DNA of 64,000 nucleotides, taken from Lentilitoribacter sp039986595. Lineage in GTDB: Bacteria; Pseudomonadota; Alphaproteobacteria; Rhizobiales; Rhizobiaceae. The notes under the pieces are model-generated. The model did no database searches, had not been told where the DNA came from, and was given only the letters and a program-made list of their open reading frames with translations. A program made the translations under genes and the position numbers. Positions 18,293 to 26,997 of the stretch are shown piece after piece; position 1 is the first letter of the stretch, and each line of letters begins with the position of its first letter. The DNA lies in NCBI GenBank assembly GCA_039986595.1, contig JBDWQJ010000004.1:496001-560000 (forward strand), in the 5' to 3' direction.

Positions 18293-19425
18293 TGGCTGCA
18301 CCATATGCAAAACTGCCAAAATGGGTTGATTTTGGACTTATACCCGTCATCAATATCTTAGTAGCCTTCTTAATCTCTGGTCTTGTTGTATGGCTGGCAG
18401 ATGAGAGCCCACTTCAAGCTGCAGGCCTTTTAATTAAAGGTGCGTTTGGTTATGGCGAAGGCATTGGTTATACACTTTTCTACGCGACAAGCTTTGTTTT
18501 CACAGGTCTTTCTGTTGCCATCGCTATTCACTGCGGATTGTTTAATATCGGCAGTGAAGGTCAGGCATATATTGGTGGAATTGGCGTTGCACTTGCATGT
18601 TTGGCGTTTGATTCCACATTACCATGGTTTTTAGTATTCCCTATTGCCATCGTTGGTGCTGCAATTTTTGGTGCGTTATGGGCGTTCATCCCAGCATATT
18701 TACAAGCCAAACGTGGAAGCCACATTGTGATCACTACGATCATGTTTAACTTCATTGCAGCCAGTTTGATGATCTATCTGCTGGTGGATGTGTTCAAACC
18801 AGATGGCACGATGGCACCGCAAACACGCGGTTTTGCCGAAGGTGGTCAATTGCCACGTCTTGATTGGTTGTTTGGTATCTTTGGTATTCGCACCGGTGCT
18901 GCGCCGCTAAATATTTCGTTTTTGTTGGCACTTATGGCAGCTTTTGTTGTGTGGGTTATCATCTGGCGTACCCGCCTTGGCTATGAAATTCGAACCCGAG
19001 GCTTTAGCCCAACGGCTGCAAAATATGCAGGTATCAACGAAACGCGCGTGATCATTATTACAATGATGATTTCTGGCGGCTTGGCTGGCATGATGGCATT
19101 AAACCCTATTATGGGTGATCAACATCAAATGCAGCTCGACTTTGTTGCAGGTGCTGGTTTTGTCGGAATTGCTGTGGCGCTCATGGGCCGAAACCATCCC
19201 GCAGGCATTATACCGGCGGCTATTTTGTTTGGGGTTTTATATCAAGGAGGCGCTGAAATCTCGTTTGAAATGCCTAATATTTCACGAGACATGATTGTGA
19301 TCATTCAAGGGTTGGTTATCTTGTTTGCTGGAGCGCTGGAAAATATGTTCAGGCCGTTTATTGTGATGTTTTTTGCTGGTTTGCAAAAATCAAATTCTTC
19401 TAGTGCGATAGAGGCGGGAGAGTAA
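18292..19425 (+). CDS. nucleoside ABC transporter permease 1
   Basis: Membrane subunit of the BMP-type importer (BPD_transp_2 family, YufP/NupB-like). The 377-residue protein has about ten hydrophobic segments and the conserved FNIGSEGQAYIGGIG motif near residue 85, plus GAGFVGIAVALMGRNHPAG, which is typical of the nucleoside subfamily. One-base overlap with the ATPase upstream and 2 bp before permease 2 indicate translational coupling. Confidence 0.92.
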   Translation: MAAPYAKLPKWVDFGLIPVINILVAFLISGLVVWLADESPLQAAGLLIKGAFGYGEGIGYTLFYATSFVFTGLSVAIAIHCGLFNIGSEGQAYIGGIGVALACLAFDSTLPWFLVFPIAIVGAAIFGALWAFIPAYLQAKRGSHIVITTIMFNFIAASLMIYLLVDVFKPDGTMAPQTRGFAEGGQLPRLDWLFGIFGIRTGAAPLNISFLLALMAAFVVWVIIWRTRLGYEIRTRGFSPTAAKYAGINETRVIIITMMISGGLAGMMALNPIMGDQHQMQLDFVAGAGFVGIAVALMGRNHPAGIIPAAILFGVLYQGGAEISFEMPNISRDMIVIIQGLVILFAGALENMFRPFIVMFFAGLQKSNSSSAIEAGE

Positions 19426-19427
19426 AA

Positions 19428-20399
19428 ATGGAATTTTTTGAAACAACTATTCTCGTCCTACAATCAACAATCCGGCTCTCTGTCCCGTTGATTTTTGCAG
19501 CACTTGCCGGGCTTTATTCTGAACGCTCTGGTGTGTTTGACATTGGCCTTGAAGGTAAAATGCTCGCAGGTGCTTTTGCCGGTGCTGCCATTGCCAGCCT
19601 TTATGAATCTGCGATGTTTGGCCTATTGGGAGCTGTTATTGTCTCAATGGGATTTGCATTGATCCATGCTTTTGCATCCATCACTCAACGAGGTAACCAA
19701 ATTGTATCGGGCGTTGCAATCAACTTTATCGCAGCTGGTGCAACCGTTATTTTAGGCCAAGCCTGGTTCCGCCAAGGTGGCCGAACACCTTCTCTAAGTT
19801 CAGACGCAAAATTTAATGCAATTGAATTGCCATTTGCGGCTGAATTGGCTGATGTTCCAATCATTGGACCGATCTATTCTGACTTGTTATCTGGCCACTT
19901 TGCATTGACCTATTTAGCATTTGCGCTTGTACCATTTACCTGGTGGGTGCTCTTTAGAACTCGTTTTGGTTTGCGTTTACGCGCTGTTGGTGAGAACCCA
20001 GCTGCTGTGGATACAGCCGGAATTTCCGTTATCTGGCTGCGCTATCGTGCAGTGTTGTGTTGTGGCGCGCTTTGCGGCTTTGCTGGCGCATATCTGTCCA
20101 TGGCGATCTCTGCTGGTTTTGGTAAAAACATGACTGCAGGTTCAGGCTTTATCGCGTTAGCAGCGCTTATTTTCGCTAAATGGAAGCCAGTAAATGTGAT
20201 GCTTGCATGTTTGTTATTCGGGTTTTTAAATGCCATGGAAATCAGACTGCAGGGTAAAGAACTCCCATTGATTGGGGAAATTCCAATTCAGTTCATGCAG
20301 GCGCTGCCATATATCCTGACGGTCATTTTGCTTGCAGGATTTATCGGAAAAGCGATACCGCCAAAAGCTGGAGGCGTTCCGTATGTCAAAGAGCGCTGA
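19428..20399 (+). CDS. nucleoside ABC transporter permease 2
   Basis: Second membrane subunit (YufQ/NupC-like). The 323-residue protein has the paired family motif FDIGLEGKMLAGAFAG near residue 37 and GSGFIALAALIFAKWKPVN near 235. It lies 2 bp after permease 1, and its last 17 bases overlap the cytidine deaminase gene, which ties uptake to catabolism in one transcript. Confidence 0.92.
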   Translation: MEFFETTILVLQSTIRLSVPLIFAALAGLYSERSGVFDIGLEGKMLAGAFAGAAIASLYESAMFGLLGAVIVSMGFALIHAFASITQRGNQIVSGVAINFIAAGATVILGQAWFRQGGRTPSLSSDAKFNAIELPFAAELADVPIIGPIYSDLLSGHFALTYLAFALVPFTWWVLFRTRFGLRLRAVGENPAAVDTAGISVIWLRYRAVLCCGALCGFAGAYLSMAISAGFGKNMTAGSGFIALAALIFAKWKPVNVMLACLLFGFLNAMEIRLQGKELPLIGEIPIQFMQALPYILTVILLAGFIGKAIPPKAGGVPYVKER

Positions 20400-20793
20400 T
20401 CATCGAGCTGCACTTTTTGACGCTGCAAAATCCGCGATGGCATCTTGCCATGCACCCTATTCTAAGTTTCCCGTTGGCGCTGCAATCCTTGCAGCCAATG
20501 GTGAGATCTATAAAGGTGCCAACATAGAGGTCATTTCATTCCCTGAGGGCTGGTGTGCAGAAACAACAGCCATCGGACATATGGTGATGGCAGGAGAAAG
20601 AGAGATCGTCGAAGTGGCTGTTATTGCCGAAAAGCTAGATCAATGTACCCCGTGCGGGGGTTGCAGACAACGATTGGCAGAGTTTGGCAATGCAGATACT
20701 AAAATCCATTTATGTGACCAAAACGGTGTTGTTAAGACAGTTCGTTTGGGTGACTTATTACCGTTATCTTTTGCTACGGACGTAATTGCATGA
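20383..20793 (+). CDS. cdd: cytidine deaminase
   Basis: Zinc enzyme that converts cytidine and deoxycytidine to uridine and deoxyuridine. The 136-residue protein has the zinc motifs: CAE (Cys58, Glu60) and PCGGC (Cys91, Cys94), with the substrate segment FPVGAAILAANGEIYKGANIE. ATG 20383 has a GGAGG Shine-Dalgarno at about 20370 and begins inside the end of permease 2; the longer reading from 20332 is not supported. Homotetrameric short-form family by length. Overlaps punA by four bases (ATGA). Confidence 0.93.
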   Translation: MSKSADHRAALFDAAKSAMASCHAPYSKFPVGAAILAANGEIYKGANIEVISFPEGWCAETTAIGHMVMAGEREIVEVAVIAEKLDQCTPCGGCRQRLAEFGNADTKIHLCDQNGVVKTVRLGDLLPLSFATDVIA

Positions 20794-21596
20794 GTTCTAA
20801 AGTTCAACGATCTGTCGACATTATTAGCGATAAAATTGGTGCGCTTAATCCTAAATATGCGGTCATATTGGGATCGGGTTTGGGTGCCCTCACATCGTCG
20901 ATCAATGATCCGGTGCAAATTGCTTTTTCTGAGCTACCTAATTTTCCTCATAGCGCAGTTTCAGGCCACAAAGGTGAGCTGGTTGCAGGCACCATCGAAG
21001 GTGTGCCGTTGATCATGCTATCAGGTCGCGTTCATTACTATGAGCATGGTGACGCAGGCGCTATGCGCCCCATCATCGAGACATTCCATCAGCTTGGTAT
21101 TGAAAACCTAATCCTGACCAATTCTGCTGGCTCTGTGCGCGAGGATATGCCGCCAGGGTCTGTGATGCAGATTACCGACCACATAAATTTCTCCGGTAGC
21201 AATCCACTGTTTGGCGAAGAGACCGATGGACGATTTGTAGGTTTAAGTAACGCCTATGATCAAAGCATTATGACAAAGATGCGCGAAGCTGCAAAAAAAT
21301 CAGACGTTGAGCTGCACCAAGGCGTTTATATGTGGTTCTCTGGCCCCAGTTTTGAAACACCTGCAGAAATTAAAATGTCTCGCATTTTTGGCGCTGATGC
21401 AGTTGGTATGTCCACTGTTCCTGAAGTGATTTTGGCGCGGTTTTTTGGCATGAATGCAGCCGCCGCATCCATTATTACCAATTTTGCGGCTGGGATGACC
21501 GGTGATGAATTGAGCCATCAAGAAACCAAAGACATGGCGCCTATTGGCGGGGCAAACCTTGCCAAAATTTTAAAAACCATGTTTGCTGATCTTTAG
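20790..21596 (+). CDS. punA: purine-nucleoside phosphorylase
   Basis: Splits purine nucleosides with phosphate to free base and (deoxy)ribose-1-phosphate. The 268-residue protein belongs to the trimeric class: GSGLGALTSSI near the start, GRVHYYEHGD (phosphate site), GVYMWFSGPSFETPAEI with the purine-binding Glu, and SIITNFAAGM with the purine-binding Asn. Translationally coupled to cdd. Its TAG stop at 21594 is in the same reading frame as deoA, with no further stop between them. Confidence 0.92.
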   Translation: MSSKVQRSVDIISDKIGALNPKYAVILGSGLGALTSSINDPVQIAFSELPNFPHSAVSGHKGELVAGTIEGVPLIMLSGRVHYYEHGDAGAMRPIIETFHQLGIENLILTNSAGSVREDMPPGSVMQITDHINFSGSNPLFGEETDGRFVGLSNAYDQSIMTKMREAAKKSDVELHQGVYMWFSGPSFETPAEIKMSRIFGADAVGMSTVPEVILARFFGMNAAAASIITNFAAGMTGDELSHQETKDMAPIGGANLAKILKTMFADL

Positions 21597-21620
21597 CAAA
21601 CAGGGAAAGGCGTTGCGACC

Positions 21621-22946
21621 ATCACTTATTTACCGCAAGAACTTATCCGCATAAAAAGAGATAAGGGCGAGTTATCGCGCGAGCAAATTGCTGCCTTTAT
21701 CACAATGGTAAGCGATCAGCGAATGTCTGATAGCCAGACGGCTTCTATGGCCATGGCTATATTTCTCAACGGGATGGGGCGCAAAGAAACCGCAGCCTTA
21801 ACACTTGCGATGCGCGATTCAGGCGATGTGCTTAATTGGCCTGATGCAACCCGCCCCATTATTGATAAACACTCTACGGGCGGCGTGGGTGATAATGTAT
21901 CGCTCATACTTGCGCCTCTTGCAGCAAGCTGCGGGCTAGACGTTCCAATGATATCAGGGCGTGGATTGGGACACACCGGCGGCACATTAGATAAGCTAGA
22001 AGCCATTCCGGGATATAACGCAACACCCGATATTTCAAAATTCCGTTCTGTGGTTAAAAATGCAGGATGCGCAATCATTGCGCAAACAGCAAATTTGGCG
22101 CCTGCAGATAAAAAGATTTATGCCATTCGCGATATCACCGCAACCGTTGAATCTGTACCTTTGATCGTTGCATCAATATTATCGAAAAAGCTAGCGAGCG
22201 GTGTTCAAGGTTTAGTGCTTGATGTGAAATGTGGGAATGGCTCAACCACATCTGATGCTGATGAAGCAGAAAAACTGGCACAAGAACTTGTTGATGTTGC
22301 CACAAGTGCTGGCCTACCAACATCGGCTCTTGTAACCGATATGAATGAGCCACTAGCAAGCGCAATAGGAAATGCCACGGAAGTCGTTAATGCCATCCAA
22401 TTCTTAACCGGACAATCTCGCGATGTCAGACTTTATCGCGTTATCATCCAGCTTACTGCCCATATGCTGATGGCTGGCGGAATTGCGCGTGATTATTATA
22501 AAGCAGAAGCAACGGCTCAGAAAAACTTGTCAAACGGAAAAGCCGCTGAACTCTTTGGCAAAATGGTTCACGCATTAGGCGGCCCAATAGATATTGTTGA
22601 AAATTACCAGAGCCACCTTCCCAAGGTCAGCATTCTTCGTGAAATCAAAGCCACACGAAGCGGCTGCGTGAACGCATATAAAACACGGGATTTAGGAATG
22701 GCGATTGTTGCGCTTGGTGGCGGACGATCGCACCCGTCGGATCAATTAGATTACAGTGTTGGTTTAAGCGAAATCAGAACCATTGGCACGACGATACAAG
22801 CGGGTGAAACATTAGCGCTAGCGCACGTAAATTCTGATGAGCAATTTGAGGAATTATCCAGACGTTTTAATTCCGCTTGCGAGATTACTGATAGTCCCGC
22901 CTTTATTCGAAAACCAATATTGAAAAAAATTACTGCGTCAGAATAA
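21621..22946 (+). CDS. deoA: thymidine phosphorylase, non-canonical start
   Basis: Converts thymidine and deoxyuridine to base plus deoxyribose-1-phosphate. The pyrimidine phosphorylase signature SGRGLGHTGGTLDKLE and KHSTGGVGD phosphate loop are present. The conserved N-terminus (YLPQELIRIKRDKGELSRE, similar to E. coli FLAQEIIRKKRDG) is encoded upstream of the first ATG at 21705, yet back to the punA stop there is no ATG, GTG or TTG in frame. The likely initiation site is ATC at 21621, about 10 bp after GGAAAGG, giving 441 residues, close to the 440 of E. coli. Starting at 21705 would lose 28 conserved residues. The 3' end overlaps the convergent protease gene by 17 bp. Confidence 0.85.
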   Translation: MTYLPQELIRIKRDKGELSREQIAAFITMVSDQRMSDSQTASMAMAIFLNGMGRKETAALTLAMRDSGDVLNWPDATRPIIDKHSTGGVGDNVSLILAPLAASCGLDVPMISGRGLGHTGGTLDKLEAIPGYNATPDISKFRSVVKNAGCAIIAQTANLAPADKKIYAIRDITATVESVPLIVASILSKKLASGVQGLVLDVKCGNGSTTSDADEAEKLAQELVDVATSAGLPTSALVTDMNEPLASAIGNATEVVNAIQFLTGQSRDVRLYRVIIQLTAHMLMAGGIARDYYKAEATAQKNLSNGKAAELFGKMVHALGGPIDIVENYQSHLPKVSILREIKATRSGCVNAYKTRDLGMAIVALGGGRSHPSDQLDYSVGLSEIRTIGTTIQAGETLALAHVNSDEQFEELSRRFNSACEITDSPAFIRKPILKKITASE

Positions 22947-23475
22947 GCTGCCCGTTTTCGACCTTAAAAGAAGACAGTTTGTTTAAAAAACTCATCCCGA
23001 TCAAAGTGGAAGACAAAGCAGCATCATCTAAAATAAACACATCAACATTTTTTGCAGAAACCGGACCTAGTTCTAAACGTTCAATATTTTTAAGTGCAGC
23101 TTTAACAATACCATTGGCGGTTTCAGCCTTGTGTTTAAAATCACTGTTAGAAACCTTCACACCAATAGAGCGCGCTGTTGATTTATTCATTGCAACATAG
23201 GTAGCACCTGTATCAATCAATCCATTTATTGAACGCCCACCGGCTTTAAAATCTGCCAAAAAATGACCATGACCATTAGCTTTAATGCTAACTTGGCGTT
23301 TTCCAGTTGTATAATGGGCGTAACTTGGAACGACATTGTGCGGTTGCGTGGTCTTGGCAACGCCAACATTACCATTATCGCCTTGCGCGACAGTTTCCGG
23401 AGCTTTATTCAAAAACTGCGGAACGAAAGCCATGGTTATGGCTAAAAATACAAATGGCAATAATTTTTGCAGCAT
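22930..23475 (-). CDS. retropepsin-like aspartic protease, membrane-anchored
   Basis: Clan AA aspartic protease of the bacterial TIGR02281 type. The 181-residue protein has an N-terminal hydrophobic anchor or signal (about 3-20), a spacer, and a single retropepsin domain (about 60-181) with the catalytic motif GLIDTGATYVAM and, later, LIGMSFLNKL, the usual second half of the fold. As with retroviral proteases it must dimerise to be active. Substrate unknown. Its last 17 bp overlap the convergent deoA end. Confidence 0.85.
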   Translation of the reverse strand: MLQKLLPFVFLAITMAFVPQFLNKAPETVAQGDNGNVGVAKTTQPHNVVPSYAHYTTGKRQVSIKANGHGHFLADFKAGGRSINGLIDTGATYVAMNKSTARSIGVKVSNSDFKHKAETANGIVKAALKNIERLELGPVSAKNVDVFILDDAALSSTLIGMSFLNKLSSFKVENGQLILTQ

Positions 23476-23598
23476 AGTGACCTCTTACTCGTTGAAAGCA
23501 AGATAGCCGAAAGTTTAGAAAAACTCGTAAACTTAACCGCCTTTGGAACTGAATTTAGCAATGCTGGTTAAGTAAGCCTGAATTTTTCCAATCAATAT

Positions 23599-24282
23599 CT
23601 AATGAAGTGCTTTTAAAAACTCGTGCAGTTCTGTTGCAATGTGATCGATGTGATCATCGTCGCGACCATGGGCTTCCCATTTTTCATCAGTGCTAGCCTC
23701 ATAGGCTTCGTCGATGATCAAAACGGTTTGCATGCCCATTTGTTTTGGTACGAGCAAATTCCTAGGTAGGTCTTCAAACATCGCAGCTTTTGTTGGATCT
23801 ACATCAAATTGAGCGATAAATTGCTCATAAGGTTTTGCGGCAGGCTTGGGCAGATAATCTGCAGCCACAATATCAAAAATACCGTCAAAACAATCGTGGA
23901 TCCCAAGCGCATCAATCGTACGCTCTGCATGAGGAACATCACCGTTTGTGAAGATTAGTTTTTGACCAGGTAACGCATCTAATGCGGATTTCAAATCTTC
24001 ACTTTTTGCCACCGGGCTATAATCAATATCATGCACGGCATCTAAAAAGGCTTTTGGCTTCATGCCGTGATTTATCATGAGCCCCTGCAAGGTGGTGCCA
24101 TGATCACGATAATAGTCTTTTTGTTTCTTTCGGGCTTCATCGCGCGGTAGATCCAAAAATTCGGATACAAAGTCCGTCATCTTTACATCTATTTGCGCAA
24201 ATAAATCGCATCTTCGAGGGTATAGAGTATTGTCTAGATCAAAGATCCAATGATCGACGTGGCTAAAATTTTCATGTTTCAT
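23599..24282 (-). CDS. pyrimidine 5'-nucleotidase (HAD family)
   Basis: HAD-superfamily phosphatase of the pyr-5-nucleotidase type, expected to dephosphorylate pyrimidine nucleotides. The 227-residue protein has HAD motif I WIFDLDNTLYPRRC with the nucleophile Asp, motif II LIFTNGD and motif III/IV region AMFEDLPRNL. A gene of this family near argB and engB is common in Rhizobiales, although here an EamA gene and the opposite strand come between. Confidence 0.85.
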   Translation of the reverse strand: MKHENFSHVDHWIFDLDNTLYPRRCDLFAQIDVKMTDFVSEFLDLPRDEARKKQKDYYRDHGTTLQGLMINHGMKPKAFLDAVHDIDYSPVAKSEDLKSALDALPGQKLIFTNGDVPHAERTIDALGIHDCFDGIFDIVAADYLPKPAAKPYEQFIAQFDVDPTKAAMFEDLPRNLLVPKQMGMQTVLIIDEAYEASTDEKWEAHGRDDDHIDHIATELHEFLKALH

Positions 24283-24412
24283 AGTGCTACTTATATAAGA
24301 GATATAATTGAAGAAAAGTGCTGATTACGACTTAATCGCCAATTGCTAGAACATTTACTTAAAACTCCCATTTATGCGTGACGCATTTCTCAATCCATGT
24401 TAACGCCATGAT

Positions 24413-25318
24413 ATGGAAACTTGGATACTCATTACAATCTCAGCTGCCTTTTTGCAGAACATCCGCTCCAGCCTTCAAAAGCACCTAAAAAATGTGATGG
24501 GAACGTCTGGCGCGACGTTTGTACGGTTTGGATTTGGCATTCCATTTGCACTTTTTTTCCTCGCACTCTTTATGTATTTGGGCGATCACAGCTTTCCTAA
24601 GCTCAATCAGGACTTTTTCTTCTGGGTGGTCATTGCAGCTATAGCGCAAATTCTCGCACAAGCTTTGTTGGTGCATATGTTCTCGCACCGCAACTTTGCG
24701 GTGGGAACAGCTTACTCACGCACGGAGCCATTACAAGCTGCTTTGTTTGGTCTTTTATTCTTGTCTGAAAAAGCATCCTCTGCGGTTTTATCAGCTATTG
24801 CGATCAGCATGTTTGGCGTTATGCTCATATCGGTTGCGCGAACTGACATCACGCCGAAATCTATTTTTACATCACTTTATTCACGAACAGCTCTCATCGG
24901 ATTGTCATCAGGTGCAATTTTTGGTGTTGCAGCCGTTGCCTATCGCGCTGCATCACTATCACTGGAAGGGCCAAACTTTATTATCCAGGCCGCGATAACT
25001 TTATCCATCGCTATCATCTTGCAATCGATCATCATGATCATTTGGATTTACTGGCGAGACCGGGCAGAAATTGCGCGTATTCGCGCTGCATGGAAAACGG
25101 GCTTATTGGTGGGTCTTGTTGGCGCTAGTGCGTCTTTTGGCTGGTTTATGGCCATGACATTGCAACAGGCCGCATTGGTTAAAGCAGTAGCGCAAATAGA
25201 GATGATTTTTACCTTCATCTCGTCTGTTTTCATATTTAAAGAACAAATCAACCGCATAGAAGTTATCGGATGCTTGCTGATTATTAGCGGTATTATTGCG
25301 CTGGTGCTTGGCGGGTAA
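24413..25318 (+). CDS. EamA/DMT-family transporter
   Basis: Integral membrane protein of 301 residues with about ten hydrophobic helices arranged as two EamA repeats (about 5-140 and 155-300), the pattern of the drug/metabolite transporter superfamily. The conserved end-of-repeat phrases RTEPLQAALFGLLFLSE and AQIEMIFTFISSVFIFKE are visible. Substrate cannot be predicted. Its stop codon abuts the stop of the convergent argB with no base between. Confidence 0.82.
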   Translation: METWILITISAAFLQNIRSSLQKHLKNVMGTSGATFVRFGFGIPFALFFLALFMYLGDHSFPKLNQDFFFWVVIAAIAQILAQALLVHMFSHRNFAVGTAYSRTEPLQAALFGLLFLSEKASSAVLSAIAISMFGVMLISVARTDITPKSIFTSLYSRTALIGLSSGAIFGVAAVAYRAASLSLEGPNFIIQAAITLSIAIILQSIIMIIWIYWRDRAEIARIRAAWKTGLLVGLVGASASFGWFMAMTLQQAALVKAVAQIEMIFTFISSVFIFKEQINRIEVIGCLLIISGIIALVLGG

Positions 25319-26209
25319 TTACTTAACGATCAACGTTCCTGCACCATGCTCGGTGAAAATCTCGAGCAAGACCGCATGCGGAACCTTACCGTTTACAATC
25401 ACTACACCCTCAACACCTTGTTCAATAGCGTAGATACAGGTCTCGACCTTGGGGATCATCCCGCCAGAAATGGTCCCATCTGCAATCATCGCTTTGGCTT
25501 CTGAGACAGACAGCTCTTTAATCACTTTGCCATCTTTACCCATAACGCCTGCAACATCAGTTAAGAACAGCAAACGTTTTGCATCAAGCGCACCGGCAAT
25601 GCCGCCAGCAAATGTATCGGCATTGATATTATAGGTCTGACCATTACGATCAGGCGCGACAGGTGCAATCACTGGAATGGTCGCAGATGTTGCCAATATA
25701 TCTAAAACTGTACGGTCGACTTCGTCTATCTCGCCTACAAAACCCAAATCGAGAATTCGCTCGATATTAGATTCAGGATCAACAACTTTCTTTTCAGCTT
25801 TCCTTGCGTAAACCAGATTTCCATCTTTACCGCAGAGCCCGATGGCGCGCTCACCTTCGGCATTGATCATTGTGACGATTTGCTTGTTGATCGATCCAGC
25901 AAGGACCATTTCTACAATCTCAACCGTCTTTTGATCGGTCACACGTAGACCATTTTCAAAACGAGATTGAATGCCCATACGATCGAGCATTGCGCCAATT
26001 TGCGGGCCACCGCCATGCACAACAACCGGGTTAACGCCTGATTGTTTAAGTAATGCAACATCACGGGCAAATGCTTGTGCAAGGCTTTCATCACCCATCG
26101 CGTTGCCACCATATTTGATCACAACAGATTGGTCTTCATAGCGCTGCATATATGGCAATGCTTCAGATAAAAACCGTGCTTGATTTTCACTATCACTTAA
26201 AACAGCCAT
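25319..26209 (-). CDS. argB: acetylglutamate kinase
   Basis: Second step of arginine synthesis: phosphorylates N-acetylglutamate. The 296-residue protein has VIKYGGNAMG (ATP site), VVHGGGPQIGAMLDRMG (substrate site), INADTFAGGIAGALDAKRLLFLTDVAGV, all typical. ATG 26209 has a GAGGA Shine-Dalgarno 8 bp upstream; the GTG at 26224 would place that site inside the gene. Downstream of engB on the same strand. Confidence 0.95.
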   Translation of the reverse strand: MAVLSDSENQARFLSEALPYMQRYEDQSVVIKYGGNAMGDESLAQAFARDVALLKQSGVNPVVVHGGGPQIGAMLDRMGIQSRFENGLRVTDQKTVEIVEMVLAGSINKQIVTMINAEGERAIGLCGKDGNLVYARKAEKKVVDPESNIERILDLGFVGEIDEVDRTVLDILATSATIPVIAPVAPDRNGQTYNINADTFAGGIAGALDAKRLLFLTDVAGVMGKDGKVIKELSVSEAKAMIADGTISGGMIPKVETCIYAIEQGVEGVVIVNGKVPHAVLLEIFTEHGAGTLIVK

Positions 26210-26316
26210 TTTAGTATTCCTCACAACTGAACAAATTATTGTTCGTCTTCATATCTAGCACGTGTCTTAACGTGAAAAATATCATCCTTCAATTGGATCT
26301 TTATCTGAAATGACGA

Positions 26317-26952
26317 CTAATTATGAATGGCTTTCACGATTGCGCGTCTTAAATCATCAATGCCAACACCTTTTTCAGATGATGTCGCGATAATCTCTGG
26401 ATAGGCGGCCGGATGTTTTTTGATCTGCTCGGTGACTTGCGCAATTAATGCTTCAAGTTCAGTGGCTTTGATTTTATCCGATTTAGTCAGAACAATTTGA
26501 TAGGACATTGCGGCCGTATCAAGCAGCTTTAAAACTTCCTCATCATTCTTTTTGATCCCATGTCGAGAATCAATCAACAGATAAACCCGCTTTAAAGTGA
26601 CCCGTCCGCGAAGATAGTCAAAGACCAGCTTTGTCCATTTTTCCACTTCGGTCTTAGGCGCTTTCGCATAGCCATAACCTGGCATATCCACGAGCGCTAA
26701 TGGCGGCAAGTCTTCTTGCGTACCTTCAAAGCCTGATGGCACGAAATAGTTCAACTGTTGTGTGCGGCCGGGTGTGTTGGATGTCCGCGCCAAGCCTTTA
26801 ACGTTTGTGAGCGCATTTATAAGCGATGATTTACCAACATTAGAACGGCCTGCAAACGCGATCTCAGGTGGACCAGCAGATGGTAAAAACTTCATAGTTG
26901 GGACAGAAAGTACAAATTCCCAAGTCCGGTCAAAGGGCACAATTTTAGCCAT
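26317..26952 (-). CDS. engB: ribosome biogenesis GTP-binding protein EngB (YihA/YsxC)
   Basis: Essential GTPase in 50S ribosome assembly. The 211-residue protein has G1 GRSNVGKSS (about 35-43), the G2 region with TPGRTQQLNYF, G3 DMPGYGYA, G4 TKSD and G5 SSEKG. It follows yidC by 45 bp in the leftward rpmH-rnpA-yidC-engB-argB series. Confidence 0.95.
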   Translation of the reverse strand: MAKIVPFDRTWEFVLSVPTMKFLPSAGPPEIAFAGRSNVGKSSLINALTNVKGLARTSNTPGRTQQLNYFVPSGFEGTQEDLPPLALVDMPGYGYAKAPKTEVEKWTKLVFDYLRGRVTLKRVYLLIDSRHGIKKNDEEVLKLLDTAAMSYQIVLTKSDKIKATELEALIAQVTEQIKKHPAAYPEIIATSSEKGVGIDDLRRAIVKAIHN

Positions 26953-26997
26953 TTCGGTGTCCTATCATGCCCTTCGCTAAAGCAAAATTACGTTAGT

